A stretch of 64,000 nt of DNA from Trichobilharzia szidati. Taxonomy: Eukaryota > Platyhelminthes > Trematoda > Strigeidida > Schistosomatidae. A program made the position numbers and the translations under genes. The stretch covers positions 36,754,633 through 36,818,632 of the forward strand of contig OX235271.1 in the NCBI GenBank assembly GCA_944472155.2, in the 5' to 3' direction. The notes below the pieces were generated by a model. That model was not told the origin of the DNA. It searched no databases and saw only the letters and a program-made list of their open reading frames with translations. This document shows positions 42,434 to 53,269 of this stretch, piece by piece. Positions within the stretch are counted from its first letter, which is position 1. The number at the start of each line of letters is the position of its first letter.

Positions 42434-43497
42434 TGTAACAACAGAAGACAAGGGCCAGGCAACAGATCAGTTTTATTACGAAAACCAACAGGTATTTATA
42501 TGTATTTTACGTACATTAATAGGCTTCTGCCCGCAGAAAGAAGGCGGTCTTCTGATTGGTTGTTTTGCAAACAAACGCAGTCTTCTGCTTTCTCGTTTTC
42601 GATATTTCTCGGAAATGCGAGCCACTTGTCTGCGAATCATATTTGTCCACGTCTAGGTCAGCTGTGATCAGTTGTTGAATCAGCCTAGATTAATTTCTAC
42701 CAATCAGCGTAGATCAATGTCTACCAATCGGCTAGCAGCTTGCTCTCACCACACTCGTCCCCCCGTCAAATAGCTTGTACTGAATTCGGCTCGGTCTTCT
42801 CGGTTCTTGGGGCTTTGCTCTGTTGTCTTGCTGTCTGGAATCTCGGCGCTTACGGATGTCCACTTGTTTAACGGTGTTTACCATTGCGATTTTGTCTGCG
42901 TAACCCCATCTCAACGTGACCATATATGGTCCTTCCCACTTTGGAAACTGTTTGCCTGACCCTGTCGCACATTCGTAGGTATTTCGCCTCACACTTCCAT
43001 ATGCTGCTTTCTCCCGACCTCCCAGCAGCGTCCCAAGTAGCAGCCTCATCGCTGACAGATCTTGAACGCTACTCAACTGCGAAGAAGCCTCGAAGTCCTG
43101 CGCGAAGATCCATATGTCTCCATCAAAAACTGCAGGGCATAGGCTTTCCATTTGTCGGTAGGCAGCGACACCAAATGTAACCACAGAACACAAGGGCCAG
43201 GCAACAGATCAGTTTTATTACGAAAACCAACAGGTATTTATATGTATTTTACGTACATTAATAGGCTTCTGCCCGCAGAAAGAAGGCGGTCTGCTGATTG
43301 GTTGTTTGCAAACAAACGCAGTCTTCTTCTGCTTTCTCGTTTTCGATATTTCTCGGAAATGCGAGCCACTTGTCTGCGAATCATGTGTGTCCACGTCTAG
43401 GTCAGCTGTGATCGGTTGTTGAATCAGCCTAGATTAATTTCTACCAATCAGCGTAGATCAATGTCTACCAATCGGCTAGCAGCTTGCTCTCACCACA
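42434..43497 (-). mobile_element. Short LTR retrotransposon with both LTRs and TSD
   Basis: LTRs at 42434-42753 and 43176-43497 differ by only about ten changes, and CTAC flanks the whole at 42430-42433 and 43498-43501. On the coding (minus) strand the 5' LTR is followed by TTTGGTGTCGCTGCC, a plausible primer-binding site, and the 3' LTR is preceded by the purine-rich GACGGGGGGACGAG. Only 422 bp lie between the LTRs, so the element is internally deleted. High LTR similarity implies a recent insertion. Confidence 0.85.
42754..43175 (-). pseudogene. Residual gag/pol-derived open frame
   Basis: Open across the whole internal region (part of a 153-codon frame). N-terminal half (MESLCPAVFDGDIWIFAQDF) resembles the start of a gag; C-terminal half (FPKWEGPYMVTL, NTVKQVDIRKRR) resembles the integrase C-terminal end of a Gypsy-type pol. 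A large deletion therefore joins the two ends while keeping frame. No protease, RT or integrase core. Confidence 0.55.
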
Positions 43498-43559
43498 CTA
43501 CTACAATTAATAGTCAGTCAGAACTTATTGCAAGCATGATCATGGACTGATAGCAGTAG

Positions 43560-44245
43560 AGAAATATTAACTTCAAGAAAATTCATTCTACCATACACGA
43601 GAAATATCTCTGAAATAACAGCTAGAATACTGAAACCGTTTGATATAGATATAGCACACAAGCCAGTCAAATCGCTTATTTCGATATAATGCAAACCAAA
43701 AGATCCAACAGAAAAAGGAGATAAAATGAATACCATTTACAAAATAAATTGTATGAACTGCAACAAGCATTACATCGGCCAAAGTGGGCGTCCCCTTCGA
43801 ATCAGAATCTAGGAACAGAAATCAGCCGTGAAAAGACACGATATGTATTCTTTAGTATCAATGCATATAGACAATTATGGTCATCAATTTGATTGGGATA
43901 ATGTCAAAATCTTAGACAGCGGAAACACCAAAAGTGCAGTCAGGGAATTTCTAGAAGCCTGGTACTCAAACGAATACGCGATTAACAAGCACGTTAATAT
44001 AGACGAAATATACCAACTAATAAAAAGTAGATCATGTGACCAGAAAGTTTAAAATCCAAGTCAATAGAAAATGGTCAATACATATGTAAATATGGTTACC
44101 GGGAGGAGACGCAATTATATCACTCATGAAGAAATTTAAATCATTTCACTCTGTGCTAAATATGGCGCTGAAGATGTTGTCCAGAAGGACGAGGAAATCT
44201 CCGCAACTAAACCAACCAGCTCAGAGAACACTATTAATTGCAAGT
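43560..44245 (+). pseudogene. Penelope-like element GIY-YIG endonuclease and 3' UTR
   Basis: Broken version of the C-terminus of 28546-29205: IYKINCMNCNKHYIGQSGRPL, then a stop (TAG at 43809), then SAVKRHDMYSLVSMHIDN and EFLEAWYSNEYAINKHV to 44050. 44052-44245 is the family 3' UTR. The LTR element ends 60 bp upstream, and the RT half is absent. Confidence 0.75.
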
Positions 44246-44675
44246 CAGGGATACCACCAATCGGTGATCAAACTTGAAGCCAATCAGACCTCTACAAACT
44301 AACTCCTGAAAATAATTCTAATGCTCACACTAGTGCCTGATTACTACAGGACAAAGTTGCCGGTGGGTGGGTCTACCAAGTCAGATTAGATAATAAATAC
44401 TCGCCGATGGTATTGACTGACGGTCATGCCAAAATCGCAAATTCATAGAAGTCAGAATTCACCGGTGAATGAATCCCAACTTAAGCAGTTGAACGGTCAA
44501 CGAGCTCGACTTGTAACCTGAAGGTCCTGATTTCGATCACTAATGGCATCATGGGTGCATACTGATGAAGAGACTCAAACTGGGACGAATAAGGTGTCTA
44601 GTAAGTAGTGCTCACTAGTTTTTAACGTGAAACGAATCAAATCCCTACAAACAAACTCTTGAAAATGGTTAAGAC
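44246..44675 (+). repeat. SINE-B copy behind a second tail, tandem junction
   Basis: 44248-44302 is a SINE-B 3' tail (GATCAAACTTGAAGCCAATC ... CTCCTGAAAA), immediately followed by a complete plus copy from its leader (44307) through the module (GCATACTGATGAAGAGACTC ... GGACGAATAAGGTGTC). A head-to-tail junction between two units. Confidence 0.6.
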
Positions 44676-44818
44676 TATGTTCCACACTTATTGTGTATTG
44701 AATCTGATGATACTACCCGGTCACCCTGGCTGAAGTAGGCGCAGAGACATCCAATCCCTGGACACACTGGTCGAAAGTCGGGTGATTGAGACAATGAACA
44801 ATATCTGACTACCACAAC

Positions 44819-45125
44819 TGTGGTGAGAACTGGTTGCTAGCCAAAGTTGGTAGACAGTAATTGACGTCAATGATTATGTCCCCAATATTGGTGGTGAGAA
44901 AATGATGAGAACAAAGGCTTTGCGTAGGCGAGTACAGTTAGCATATGGATGATCTGACACAGCCACAAAGAGATGCAAGGTTAACTTTCTGTGAGAGACA
45001 ACCAATCAAAAGACTGTATTTTCTACTAACAATAATCTACAATAATGTACATTAAAATCTATAAATATGTGTTGATTTTCCTTAATAAATGATCTGTTGC
45101 CTGGCCCTTGCCTTCTGTTGTTACA
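44819..45125 (+). repeat. Solo LTR
   Basis: TGTGGTGAGAACTGG ... TTGTTACA. Flanks CAAC/CTAC (one mismatch). 304-bp subfamily. Confidence 0.8.
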
Positions 45126-45129
45126 CTAC

Positions 45130-46089
45130 AACTATTACTACTCAATGAATAACAACCCTAAATAGTCACAGATGTACTACTTCCCTCATTTACACAGTAG
45201 TAAACGCATAGCATGAAATGAAACGCATATCACTGCAAATTTCTATTTTGATGTGTTTCATTCACTTGGTCTCCATCCAGCTGGAACATCCCACTTAAGC
45301 AAAAACTTCATCGTCATTTCACTCTCCACACTACAGTCCTATACACTTGGCTCCACAAGCGGAAACATTCAAATAAAACGATCCACGCCATGTCACAGTA
45401 GAATATATCATAACAAACACTACCAAAACATTTTAGCCCTGAAGGCAGGAAAACAATTGATGTGTTCTTCTGTACAGCTAGCTGATTAAACTTTCCTGAG
45501 TGACTCAGTCCCAAAAATATGCCAACGGTAGTAGAAGGACAGTTAGATGTGGTAGAATCTGTGGAATGCAACAATGCTGTTAGGTGGCTATGTTGGCCAA
45601 GAGTTTCTCAGGTACAAAAAAATGGACTGAGAAACAAAAAGAATATGCCTAACAAAATGGGATCCGGACACTGTCGCCAAGAACCGAAAACACCAAACAG
45701 GCCTCCTGCTAACCATCAAAGGTCTAGCAGTCCCCACAGTGTAACCTTGGATTCATACACACAAAACCGAAATCGTAAAACAACAAGTTATCGTCATCAG
45801 CAGTCCACCACCACTCAATAGTAAAGTGTAACACTAAGAATAAGAATCAACCACAAACAAAGAACAATAATAAGGATCATCTCAAAAGAAGATATGCAGA
45901 CGTTGGCACGATGATATCTAGGTCAAGGGATAAAGGAGTTACGCGAATTATTCAAATAATTACCAATATTGTAAACAGATTATTTAGGACGGGGTATTTC
46001 TCGATCAATTAATTAATTGTACAGCTATAAAGAAGAACGCATCAATTGTTTGCCTGCGTTCACAGCAAAATACTTATGGTTAGGTCGTT
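45130..46089. other. Unassigned; possible unrecognised mobile-element coding
   Basis: 45253-45489 and 45519-45821 are open plus frames with unusual composition (second: QEPKTPNRPPANHQRSSSPH, Gln/Thr/Asn-rich end). No motif recognised; a degenerate element or host exon are both possible. Confidence 0.25.
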
Positions 46090-46400
46090 ACACCTACATC
46101 CTTTCTGACCAACCATCTGATCTTCAGCAAGAATCGAAGGCAGCTGTAGATGAAAGTCTGCAGCAACCTGCTGAAAATAGTTTTCGTGAACTTTCCGCCA
46201 ATACACTGAACCATATCAAAGAAGTGACCTGACATTAGTGTAGAAAACCCCTATCTTATTCCTTATACTAAGTGCAGTAATTTTCCCACACTGATTTCAG
46301 TGTAGTGAGAAGGTCTGTCCTGCTTCCCCGATCCTGACATGCTTTGAAATCTTGGTGTGAAGTCGGACAAATTATCAGAGGCCTAGCATCAAACTGCTGT
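46090..46400 (-). pseudogene. RTE-2 LINE remnant
   Basis: TCTGACCAACCATCTGATC, GAAGGCAGCTGTAGATG and TGAAAATAGTTTTCGTG match 19810-19910. Confidence 0.55.
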
Positions 46401-46889
46401 TTACTAGTAACTGGTTTCAAGATGTATTCAGGGAAATTTAGACAGAAAATTTATAAAGTTATATCCAGCAACTTCAGTGAGATGACAGGTGACCAGCTAA
46501 AACACTGCAGGATAGATGTGATAATAATAATAATTTTTGCTTTATTCCAAAAACAGTACTAATGATACAGCAAGGAATTTTCAGCATTCAGTACAATATT
46601 GCATCTAATTTACTCAAAAACGACAACAACAAAATAAATAAATAAAAGAAATAATCATTACATAATAAAGATAACAAAACGTTTTTATAGCAGCTATTTA
46701 GCAAATTACTGTAAGCAGTACGGAGAAAAATACGCATAAAGTATAAAATTATAGTAATAATAATAATAACAACTAAGATAAAAATAGCAAAGTTATAATT
46801 AAACGATAGAAACGGTGACACCATAAAATTACAGAAAGATGAACAATGAAAGGGTCGATTCACTATGCTATTTACATAGTAACTTATAT
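46401..46889. other. Unassigned AT-rich sequence
   Basis: Contains (AAT)n near 46525 and 46755. No gene. Confidence 0.45.
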
Positions 46890-47091
46890 GTTTCACGTGT
46901 TGGTTTGTAGGGATTTGATTGGTTACAGGATTTTCATCATGAGCTGACATTAGTTAGAGAACCATTGGAAAACCCGCAGGGAGTACTGGACAGCTGTTTC
47001 GTCCTAGTTTGGGACTCTTCATCAGTACGCACCCTCCGGGATTCGAACCCAGGACCTTCTGGTTACAAGGCGAGCTCGTATACCATTAAAT
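46890..47091 (-). repeat. SINE-B copy, near consensus
   Basis: Tail, module and tRNA-like part are close to the family consensus, so it is young. It ends inside the tRNA-like part (GAGCTCGTATACCATTAA), i.e. 5'-truncated, directly against the CR1-like LINE at 47092. Contains the hammerhead-like module 46983-47028. Confidence 0.75.
46983..47028 (-). ncRNA. Hammerhead-like module of SINE-B (reference copy)
   Basis: Minus strand: helix I GTACTG/CAGTAC (perfect), core ATGAAGA, helix II GTCC/GGAC with loop CAAACTA, GAA, helix III AC-AGCT-GT, C17. Only position 3 (A for C) deviates. Published hammerhead biochemistry says C3-G8 pairing is needed, so this is predicted inactive or altered. Confidence 0.6.
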
Positions 47092-47560
47092 ACGGTATTG
47101 TAGAATTTCTGTACTTAGTGGTTCGAGCATATAACTTCTTACATTGACTTCTCGTCCTACCTGATGAGATACAAGGGGATAGTTGTGAATAAAGAGCGTA
47201 CAGAGGGTCTGACAGTACGGCCTTTGTACAGGAATTTATATGTATCTCGACTATAGTATTGGCGAGTTCACGCAGTGGCAAACCACAAGCCCTACTCACA
47301 GCATTTAATACCCTTCGTAATATGACATAGTCTTTTTTAAGAAGCCCAAGAAAGATTAATGGAGAACAATAGAGTACAATAGGTAAAATACAGGAGTTTA
47401 AAAATTGCAGAACTAAAGGTTGGTTGATACCTGATTGTCTTAACTTTTTAATGTAGAAGGTAAGACGAAACATTTTCTTAGAGATTAATAAGATGTGGGA
47501 TGACCATGAAAGGTCAGTGGAAAGAACTAATCCAAGGTATTTATATCACTATATATCACT
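47092..47560 (-). pseudogene. CR1-like LINE C-terminus
   Basis: 136-codon minus frame (47473-47063) with MFRLTFYIKKLRQSGINQP, LQFLNSCILPIVLYCSPLIF, VLRRVLNAVSRACGLPLREL and SGRTRSQCKKLYARTTKYRN. Best-preserved CR1-like C-terminal region here; truncated at the SINE-B junction. Confidence 0.75.
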
Positions 47561-47734
47561 ATAAAACGAATCCGTAAAATACCTAATCCATAATTCATCA
47601 AAGTTCCACATCATCATAAAATGACTAGATAGTCCAATTAAAAACATTACAGTACTAGTTTTTATACTTCACGGGGTTGGAAAATTCACAAACTAAACTC
47701 CTTGTTTCTGATGTTCCTCTAGATCATGTATGTT

Positions 47735-47960
47735 CTATTATCCTTGGGTTCCAATTGCAATATAGGCCTCCACTTTATTCTATTCTCTACGGTCCACTTT
47801 AACTGGGCGCCACGATTACCCACAGTCTCTCACCTTCTCCTTCCCACACACGCCCTTAGCCCTACTCGTCGTTCCCCATTCGTGTTCCCCTCAAGTAATG
47901 ACCTATCGCGCGATTTCCTTTGACGGTCTCCTCCTCCTCCCTCTCAGAGTGTGTTAGTCG
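47735..47960 (-). pseudogene. RTE-2 LINE remnant
   Basis: Inverted 3' terminus TTGGGTTCCAATTGCAATATAGG, then CTCCACTTTATTC and TCTCACCTTCTCC matching 19484-19700. Short and diverged. Confidence 0.5.
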
Positions 47961-49332
47961 CGCAAAGCTCATACCGAGTAACTGAATTCCATTTCCATTA
48001 TTAAATGGCGCTTAAACAATATAGTTGTCTTTCAAAACTTCATCTTTTCACTAAATGATGTCTATCTAGTTTACCACAGTGATTGTTTGATTACATAGAC
48101 TGTAACAAACTAGTTAAGTGTCACAACAATCATATTACCACTAGTACTACTATCAATAATATCAATATTAATAATAATAATAACCAGACAGCGAAATAAT
48201 CTGGAGCCAAAACAGCCATAAAGAGGAAGCGATAAAAATCCCTCCTAACCAGAATGCCTTTAGTCGGAAAAATGACAAATATTTTCAACTTGCATACGTA
48301 TTTGATGCGCTTTTTGCCTGTTTGACATATGCATGGTGAGAGAGAGAGAGAGATAAACAGAGACAGAGAGAGGTAAGGCATTTGTAAACTCCGCGCTGTC
48401 ATGATATATACATAGCTAGATAGATAGGTACTTCAATGACTCAAAAGAATGGAAATAAAAGCCACCAGAAGAGAGACATCTATCTGCTGTCATTCTTATT
48501 TATAATACATTATAAATTGTTTACCAGACTGTAAGCCGTTCTTTACCATGGTATTACACCGTGTATATGCTATTAGTATTAAAGGCATTTTTGGTGTGTG
48601 TGTGTGTGTGTGTAAGTGTATGTGAAACAGATAAGATTCTCAAGAAAGCAGAAAAGTAATCAGAGTACCTTTCAGACATGTAAAATGTATGCAAATAAAC
48701 CAAAGAAGATATGTATGCAATATATATACAACGAGTTAAATGGAAATTAAACAGAGAAGTTTAGATTCAACAACCACCACCTACGCTTACACACATACGC
48801 ACGCACACACGCACACACACACACACCGCATACATACATGCACTGCTGTCTATACAATGATAGTATGTACACAAACTAATAAGACATTTTTTCTTTCTTC
48901 TCATATTATTATTATAGTACACTTCACGTATTAAAAGTGGCTTGTCTTACATACAAACTATTCACGCTTTTATGTACAATAATGATTACAGACTGGTGTG
49001 GTGGTCAATGTAAAAATGCACCTCTACTATCCATTTAGAAAATCTACAAGTTTTTTTTCTCTTATTATTATGACGGAATACACACTAAATGAAGTGTCAG
49101 GCTTAGTCACTTAAATAATTCAAATGTTGAAAAGTAGTAGTGAAGAACGGATTGACATTGAAGAGAAAAGAACAAGAAGTTCAGTAAAACTGACATTTTT
49201 TCCGGCGATTTCATCCTCGTAAGCAGCTGTACACAATCGCATTTACATGCATAAGTCGACTTGGATACAAGTATTACTTAATTCTATATCACAACGAATG
49301 TGACTAATGATGATAATAATTTTCAACTTGAT
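47961..49332. other. Non-coding, microsatellite-rich
   Basis: (AAT)n near 48165, (GA)n at 48338-48352, (GT)n at 48594-48613, (CA)n at 48781-48827. No gene. 49207-49236 (minus) has a PLE-terminal-like segment (CTTACGAGGATGAAATC). Confidence 0.5.
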
Positions 49333-50067
49333 GTAAACATTTGAAGGTGTGAATATAGCGATTACAAGCGGAGGGGTAGGGGGGCTTAGAAACACAATGA
49401 CACAGGATTACCAAAACAATAGCGTTATATGTAAGGTATAGTTATTAACGTATACACAGTGTGAACGGGATGAGCATGCGAAAAAAAATAGAACTAACAG
49501 TTTTTATAACTGAAATAATCATTTTCAACTTGATATGACCACTTCAAAGTGCATATGATCAATTCACCTGCTCCTGTTGGGGCTAGATACATGGGTTGTG
49601 CTATGCTCATCCTTTCAAAATGTGTTAGAGAACACTACCCATTATGGCTGCAAACAGGAGGCACTGATTCGATCAGAAGTGCCATTAGCTGAGGACCTCG
49701 TCAACACCTGTCACATCACGTCAACCAAGTCATCATTCAGAGTTATTGGTAGAAATCTAACAAAGGCAGAATCCCTCGCCAAATGCGTCGAAACACCGGA
49801 TCTGTATTTAAAATAAACTAGTCTAACTTTTTGTAGATCTAGTTCAGTTTGGCACCTCAGTTTTCGTATCTTAATTTTTCATTGTCTTAATGCTTTTTTC
49901 GCCCTGAGCTATAGAAACTATTATTCCAATCTGTTTCCATGCTCATCCCGTTCACACCATGCATTCGTTAAAAAGACACAACAACAACAACTATTTTACA
50001 CATTACGCAATTATTTGTAATCCTATTTCTTAGTCTCTTGCAATCTATATTCACACCTTCAAATGTT
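49333..50067. mobile_element. PLE remnant between nested inverted repeats
   Basis: A ~22-bp sequence at 49336-49357 is inverted at 50046-50067, and a perfect 20-bp sequence at 49459-49478 is inverted at 49938-49957. Inside, 49577-49815 is a frameshifted GIY-YIG C-terminus. Sequence outside (49207-49236 and 50066-50095) is also related in inverted orientation. Confidence 0.55.
49577..49815 (+). pseudogene. PLE GIY-YIG C-terminal fragment
   Basis: Frame mixture gives YMGCAMLILSKCVREHYP, then SEVPLAEDLVNTCHITSTKS, FRVIGRNLTKAESLAKC. It aligns with 4850-5090 (ILSERVQEPYP; IIDHLVSTDHFTATNTSF). Disrupted, non-functional. Confidence 0.6.
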
Positions 50068-50307
50068 GTTACGAGGATGAAATCCCCGAAAGGATATCTA
50101 TTTGCTTAGCTTCGCATTCTCTTATTCTCTTCTAATGTCCTGGTAGGTATTTTCCACGATTTGAAGAAGATCAACATTTCTCTTTGTTTACAGTAATATC
50201 TTAACAACAAATTAGTAGTATCACATTAATCTCTGTATAAAACTTGGTAGTAAGCAATTCAAGATATGAAAATCATCGTATTTTCAACATTCGATGCTTG
50301 AAAAAAG

Positions 50308-51360
50308 GAAATCGTTCCTAAATACCTACGTCTACGAGCTCCAGTTCCGACGGACAGAGTTAGAAGCAGAATAGAAAGTTTACAAAAATTATCCCTAAAA
50401 GAAGAGATCCACAGAATCGTTAAAAAGTTGCAACATATCAGATCTGAAATTGAGCAATTAAAACAAAAGATAAAAGGAATAGTTACCAATGTGGATTATG
50501 ATCTTATAACACAGTCCTCTTGGAATGCCAAATGAACAAATTTCAAAAAGTCAAAAAATAGTCAAATCAAAAAGTTCAACAAATTATTAGAAGAGAAATC
50601 TGCATCTCAGAATGATGAAGTCAACAATCAAAAGTCAACGGTGATCGATAAAACAAAGTGGGTTATCAATCTCTCAACACGTGCATTAAGTCCTACAGAA
50701 ATAAGTGTATTAGAAAAGGGATTAAATTTCAATGTATCAGTAGACAAGCTGAAACCTGAGGATGTCATCTCTAAAATAAAACTAGCACTAAGTGGGATAG
50801 ACAAAACAACGGCTGACGAAGTATGGGCACAATGTGTACTAACATTAAAACAACAAACACGAGGAAAGCCTAACCTGACAAAACCAGAAATAAAAGCCCT
50901 AAAATACCTTACGAATAACAAGGATACAGTAATCACAAAGTCAGACAAAGGAAATGCAACAGTAGTATTAGACAAATCAGACGATTTGGACAAGGTGAAT
51001 ACTCACATACAAGCAGGACCATATATGAGGAAATTAATAAATCAATACACACAGTTATGAATAAAGTTAAGAAATCCACAGCGGACCTTATACGCCAAAT
51101 GAAACCATTTCTAGGTAAGTCTAAGTGGTTTAATTTAATCCCCAAAACTACTAACCCCAGTAGGATGTATTGTCCTGCTAAAGTTCATAAGTCAGGATAC
51201 CCTATTAGACCTAAAGTTGATTTTTTTGAAATTCACCTACTTATGAATTATCTAAATATTTAGCCATCGTACTAAATCCCCTTAAAAGGAATCACATCAA
51301 TCCTTTCACTGTAGAATCTAACTCATAGGTTAGTGTATATATATTGAGGCAATTAACTGA
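50308..51360 (+). pseudogene. Penelope-like element N-terminal ORF
   Basis: From 50308 one frame gives KYLRLRAPVPTDRVRSRIES, a charged coiled-coil-like stretch (LKEEIHRIVKKLQHIR), one in-frame stop (~50532), then STRALSPTEISVLEKGLNF and NNKDTVITKSDKGNATVVLD to a stop at 51058. The frame shifts into MNKVKKSTADLIRQMK and YCPAKVHKSGYPIRPKV (PLE block ending RP-V). It then decays to LAIVLNPLKRN at ~51290. It covers the part of a PLE missing from the RT copies at 27906 and 17863. Confidence 0.75.
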
Positions 51361-51440
51361 CTAACAAACTAACTAACTAGCAAACTGATCATTCTTTATA
51401 TCACAGAATATACACATTAGATTATAGAAATTACTAAAAA

Positions 51441-52040
51441 GACAGTTGCAGTGAAGAAAATTCTCTTTTCGACGAAGTCATCAACTCGATAGCTGGACAT
51501 TCGTGTATATTCTAGAACTATTTCAGCTTGAAACAGTTCTAGAATAGTACTGTGGTGAGAGCTGGCTGCTAGCCAAAGTTCGTAGACAGTAATTAACGTC
51601 AATGTTTATGTCCCCAATATTGGTGGTGGGAAAATGAGAACAAAGGCTTTGCGTAGGCGGACACAGTTAGCATATAGATGACCTGACACAGCCACAAAGA
51701 GATGCAAGGTTAACTTTCTGTGAGAAACAACCAATCAAAAGACTGTATTTTCTACTAACAATAATCTACAATAATGTACTTAAAAATCTATAAATATGTG
51801 TTGATTTTCCTTAATAAACGATCTGTTGCCTGACCCTTGTCTTCTGTTGTTACAGTACTGCTACCTATTTATCTTACTATGTTGTGTATCCATTCATCCT
51901 GTTTATTACACCTTGTAATTTAACCTTCGATCGGAAATAATTCTGGAACTTTCTCACACATTTACACTATAAACAGACGAATGTATAGCCCAGTTGATGA
52001 CTTCGTCGAAAAGAAAATTTTCTTCTCTGCAATCGTCTTT
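51441..52040. repeat. Inverted arms around a solo LTR
   Basis: 51441-51507 and 51975-52040 are inverted copies of a ~65-bp sequence containing GTTGATGACTTCGTCGAAAA and a C/T-rich GAAAATTCTCTT-like run. The solo LTR 51551-51854 has inserted between them. Probably a PLE terminal remnant whose internal part is lost. Confidence 0.55.
51551..51854 (+). repeat. Solo LTR with perfect TSD GTAC
   Basis: TGTGGTGAGAGCTGG ... GTTGTTACA, flanked by GTAC at 51547-51550 and 51855-51858. Very close to the copies at 32496 and 59759. Confidence 0.9.
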
Positions 52041-52129
52041 CATATAACTGATCATTGTAAAACTTGGCACACAAACTGCATCACAAGTTTACAAGTTGCA
52101 ACAATCAAGAGATGGCCCACACAACTTGT

Positions 52130-52785
52130 AAAGATAAAATTGGTAGAGGTTAGAATTCATGGGCTGGTCACTGAATCGGGTCCCAGTGACTGAATGGTAT
52201 ACTACGAGCGCACTCTGTAACCAGGAGGTCCTGGGTTCGAACCCAGTTGGTGGGTGCATATTGTCGATGAGTCCCAAACTTAGGATGAAACAGCTGTCCA
52301 GTAATCTGTGGTTTTCAATGGTCTAACCTGAAAAGAAAATAGAATCCCTACAAACTAATTTTTGCAAAGAGAAATGTCAATTGTTAGACTTTCGTCACAA
52401 ACCAATATCAGTTAGCGGGATCATAGAAAACCACGGAGCACTAGACAGTCAATGCACTGGGAACTGACATTTAGATTATAGGAGGCGATTTCCTGAAGCT
52501 GCAGTTGGAAATCATGACCAATGGGGTTCACTATGTCAAGGAGAAGTGGATGCTCACTGAAGACATTCGTTACTGGGGAGAGAGACAGTGCTATATTACA
52601 AGTTGACAAAGTTAGAGGTCATGGGTTATTGAATTCCAGCCTAATTGGCTGGATGGACAACAAGTTTGATCTCACAACCTGAAGGTTCATTGGTGAACAC
52701 TGTTGAAGACAGTTCGAAAATAGGACAAAACAGCTGTCCAGTGTTCCCTACTGCTTTTCAATGATCTCTCTCGAACTGATGTTGG
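52130..52785. repeat. SINE-B cluster
   Basis: 52130-52345 plus copy (module ATATTGTCGATGAGTCCC ... GGATGAAACAGCTGTC). 52385-52450 minus tail piece. 52455-52785 plus copy with leader, poor B box, and a module whose helix I has changed on both strands (AACACTG / CAGTGTT). Confidence 0.6.
52696..52745 (+). ncRNA. SINE-B module with compensatory helix I
   Basis: Helix I AACACTG (52696-52702) / CAGTGTT (52739-52745), 7 bp. Two pairs differ from the consensus GTACTG/CAGTAC yet still pair. Core TTGAAGA (C3 to T), G12 changed (GGACAAAAC), so inactive, but pairing is kept. Confidence 0.5.
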
Positions 52786-53015
52786 TTTTTTTTCCTTCAC
52801 GTTCCCCAGTGGAACATAGGGCTTCTAGCTGGCGGCTTGAAGTTTCTGTAGCAGTGTTTATTTTACAGGATGGGGTTCCTAGCCTCATGCCCAAACTTCA
52901 TCTTCACCAGGATTATTTCTGGCTAAGCGAGGTAAAGGAGTGAGTCGGCCGGGGATCGAACCCCGGACCATGTGCATGGTCGGCGAGTGTCCTAACCGCT
53001 ATGCCACCGACGCAC
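52786..53015 (-). repeat. SINE-A copy
   Basis: Full-length inverted: T run, GTTCCCCAGTGGAACATAGG, GGATCGAACCCCGG and head to GCCACCGACGCAC. It directly follows the SINE-B tail. Confidence 0.85.
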
Positions 53016-53269
53016 AAAAATCTAACAATTGGAATGGATCTAAAATCTCCACAAATTTTATAATCTGAAAGAAAAATGCATTGAAACTATACATTAGAGT
53101 AACAAGATGAGGGCACCAGAGAGACAATAATAAGATTAAAATTAGTGAAGATTTTCACGATCTGCGCTATAAGAAATAAACACACCTGCAATGTTGTGGA
53201 CGATTATAAGCTATGTCACGAAAAGCTGTTAAACAATTGGCTCTAAGTAGTGTAAACCCCACAATATAG

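Noticed and set aside
42732..43193. Independent host gene
   Set aside because: The frame lies exactly between two LTRs and extends into them, so it is retroelement-derived.
48594..48827. CRISPR-like array
   Set aside because: Simple (GT)n and (CA)n microsatellites, no spaced direct repeats.
51985..52010. GTTGATGACTTCGTCGAAAA read as a hammerhead core
   Set aside because: Helix II would have to use bases of the core itself (GAC/GUC), and no helix I partner is visible.
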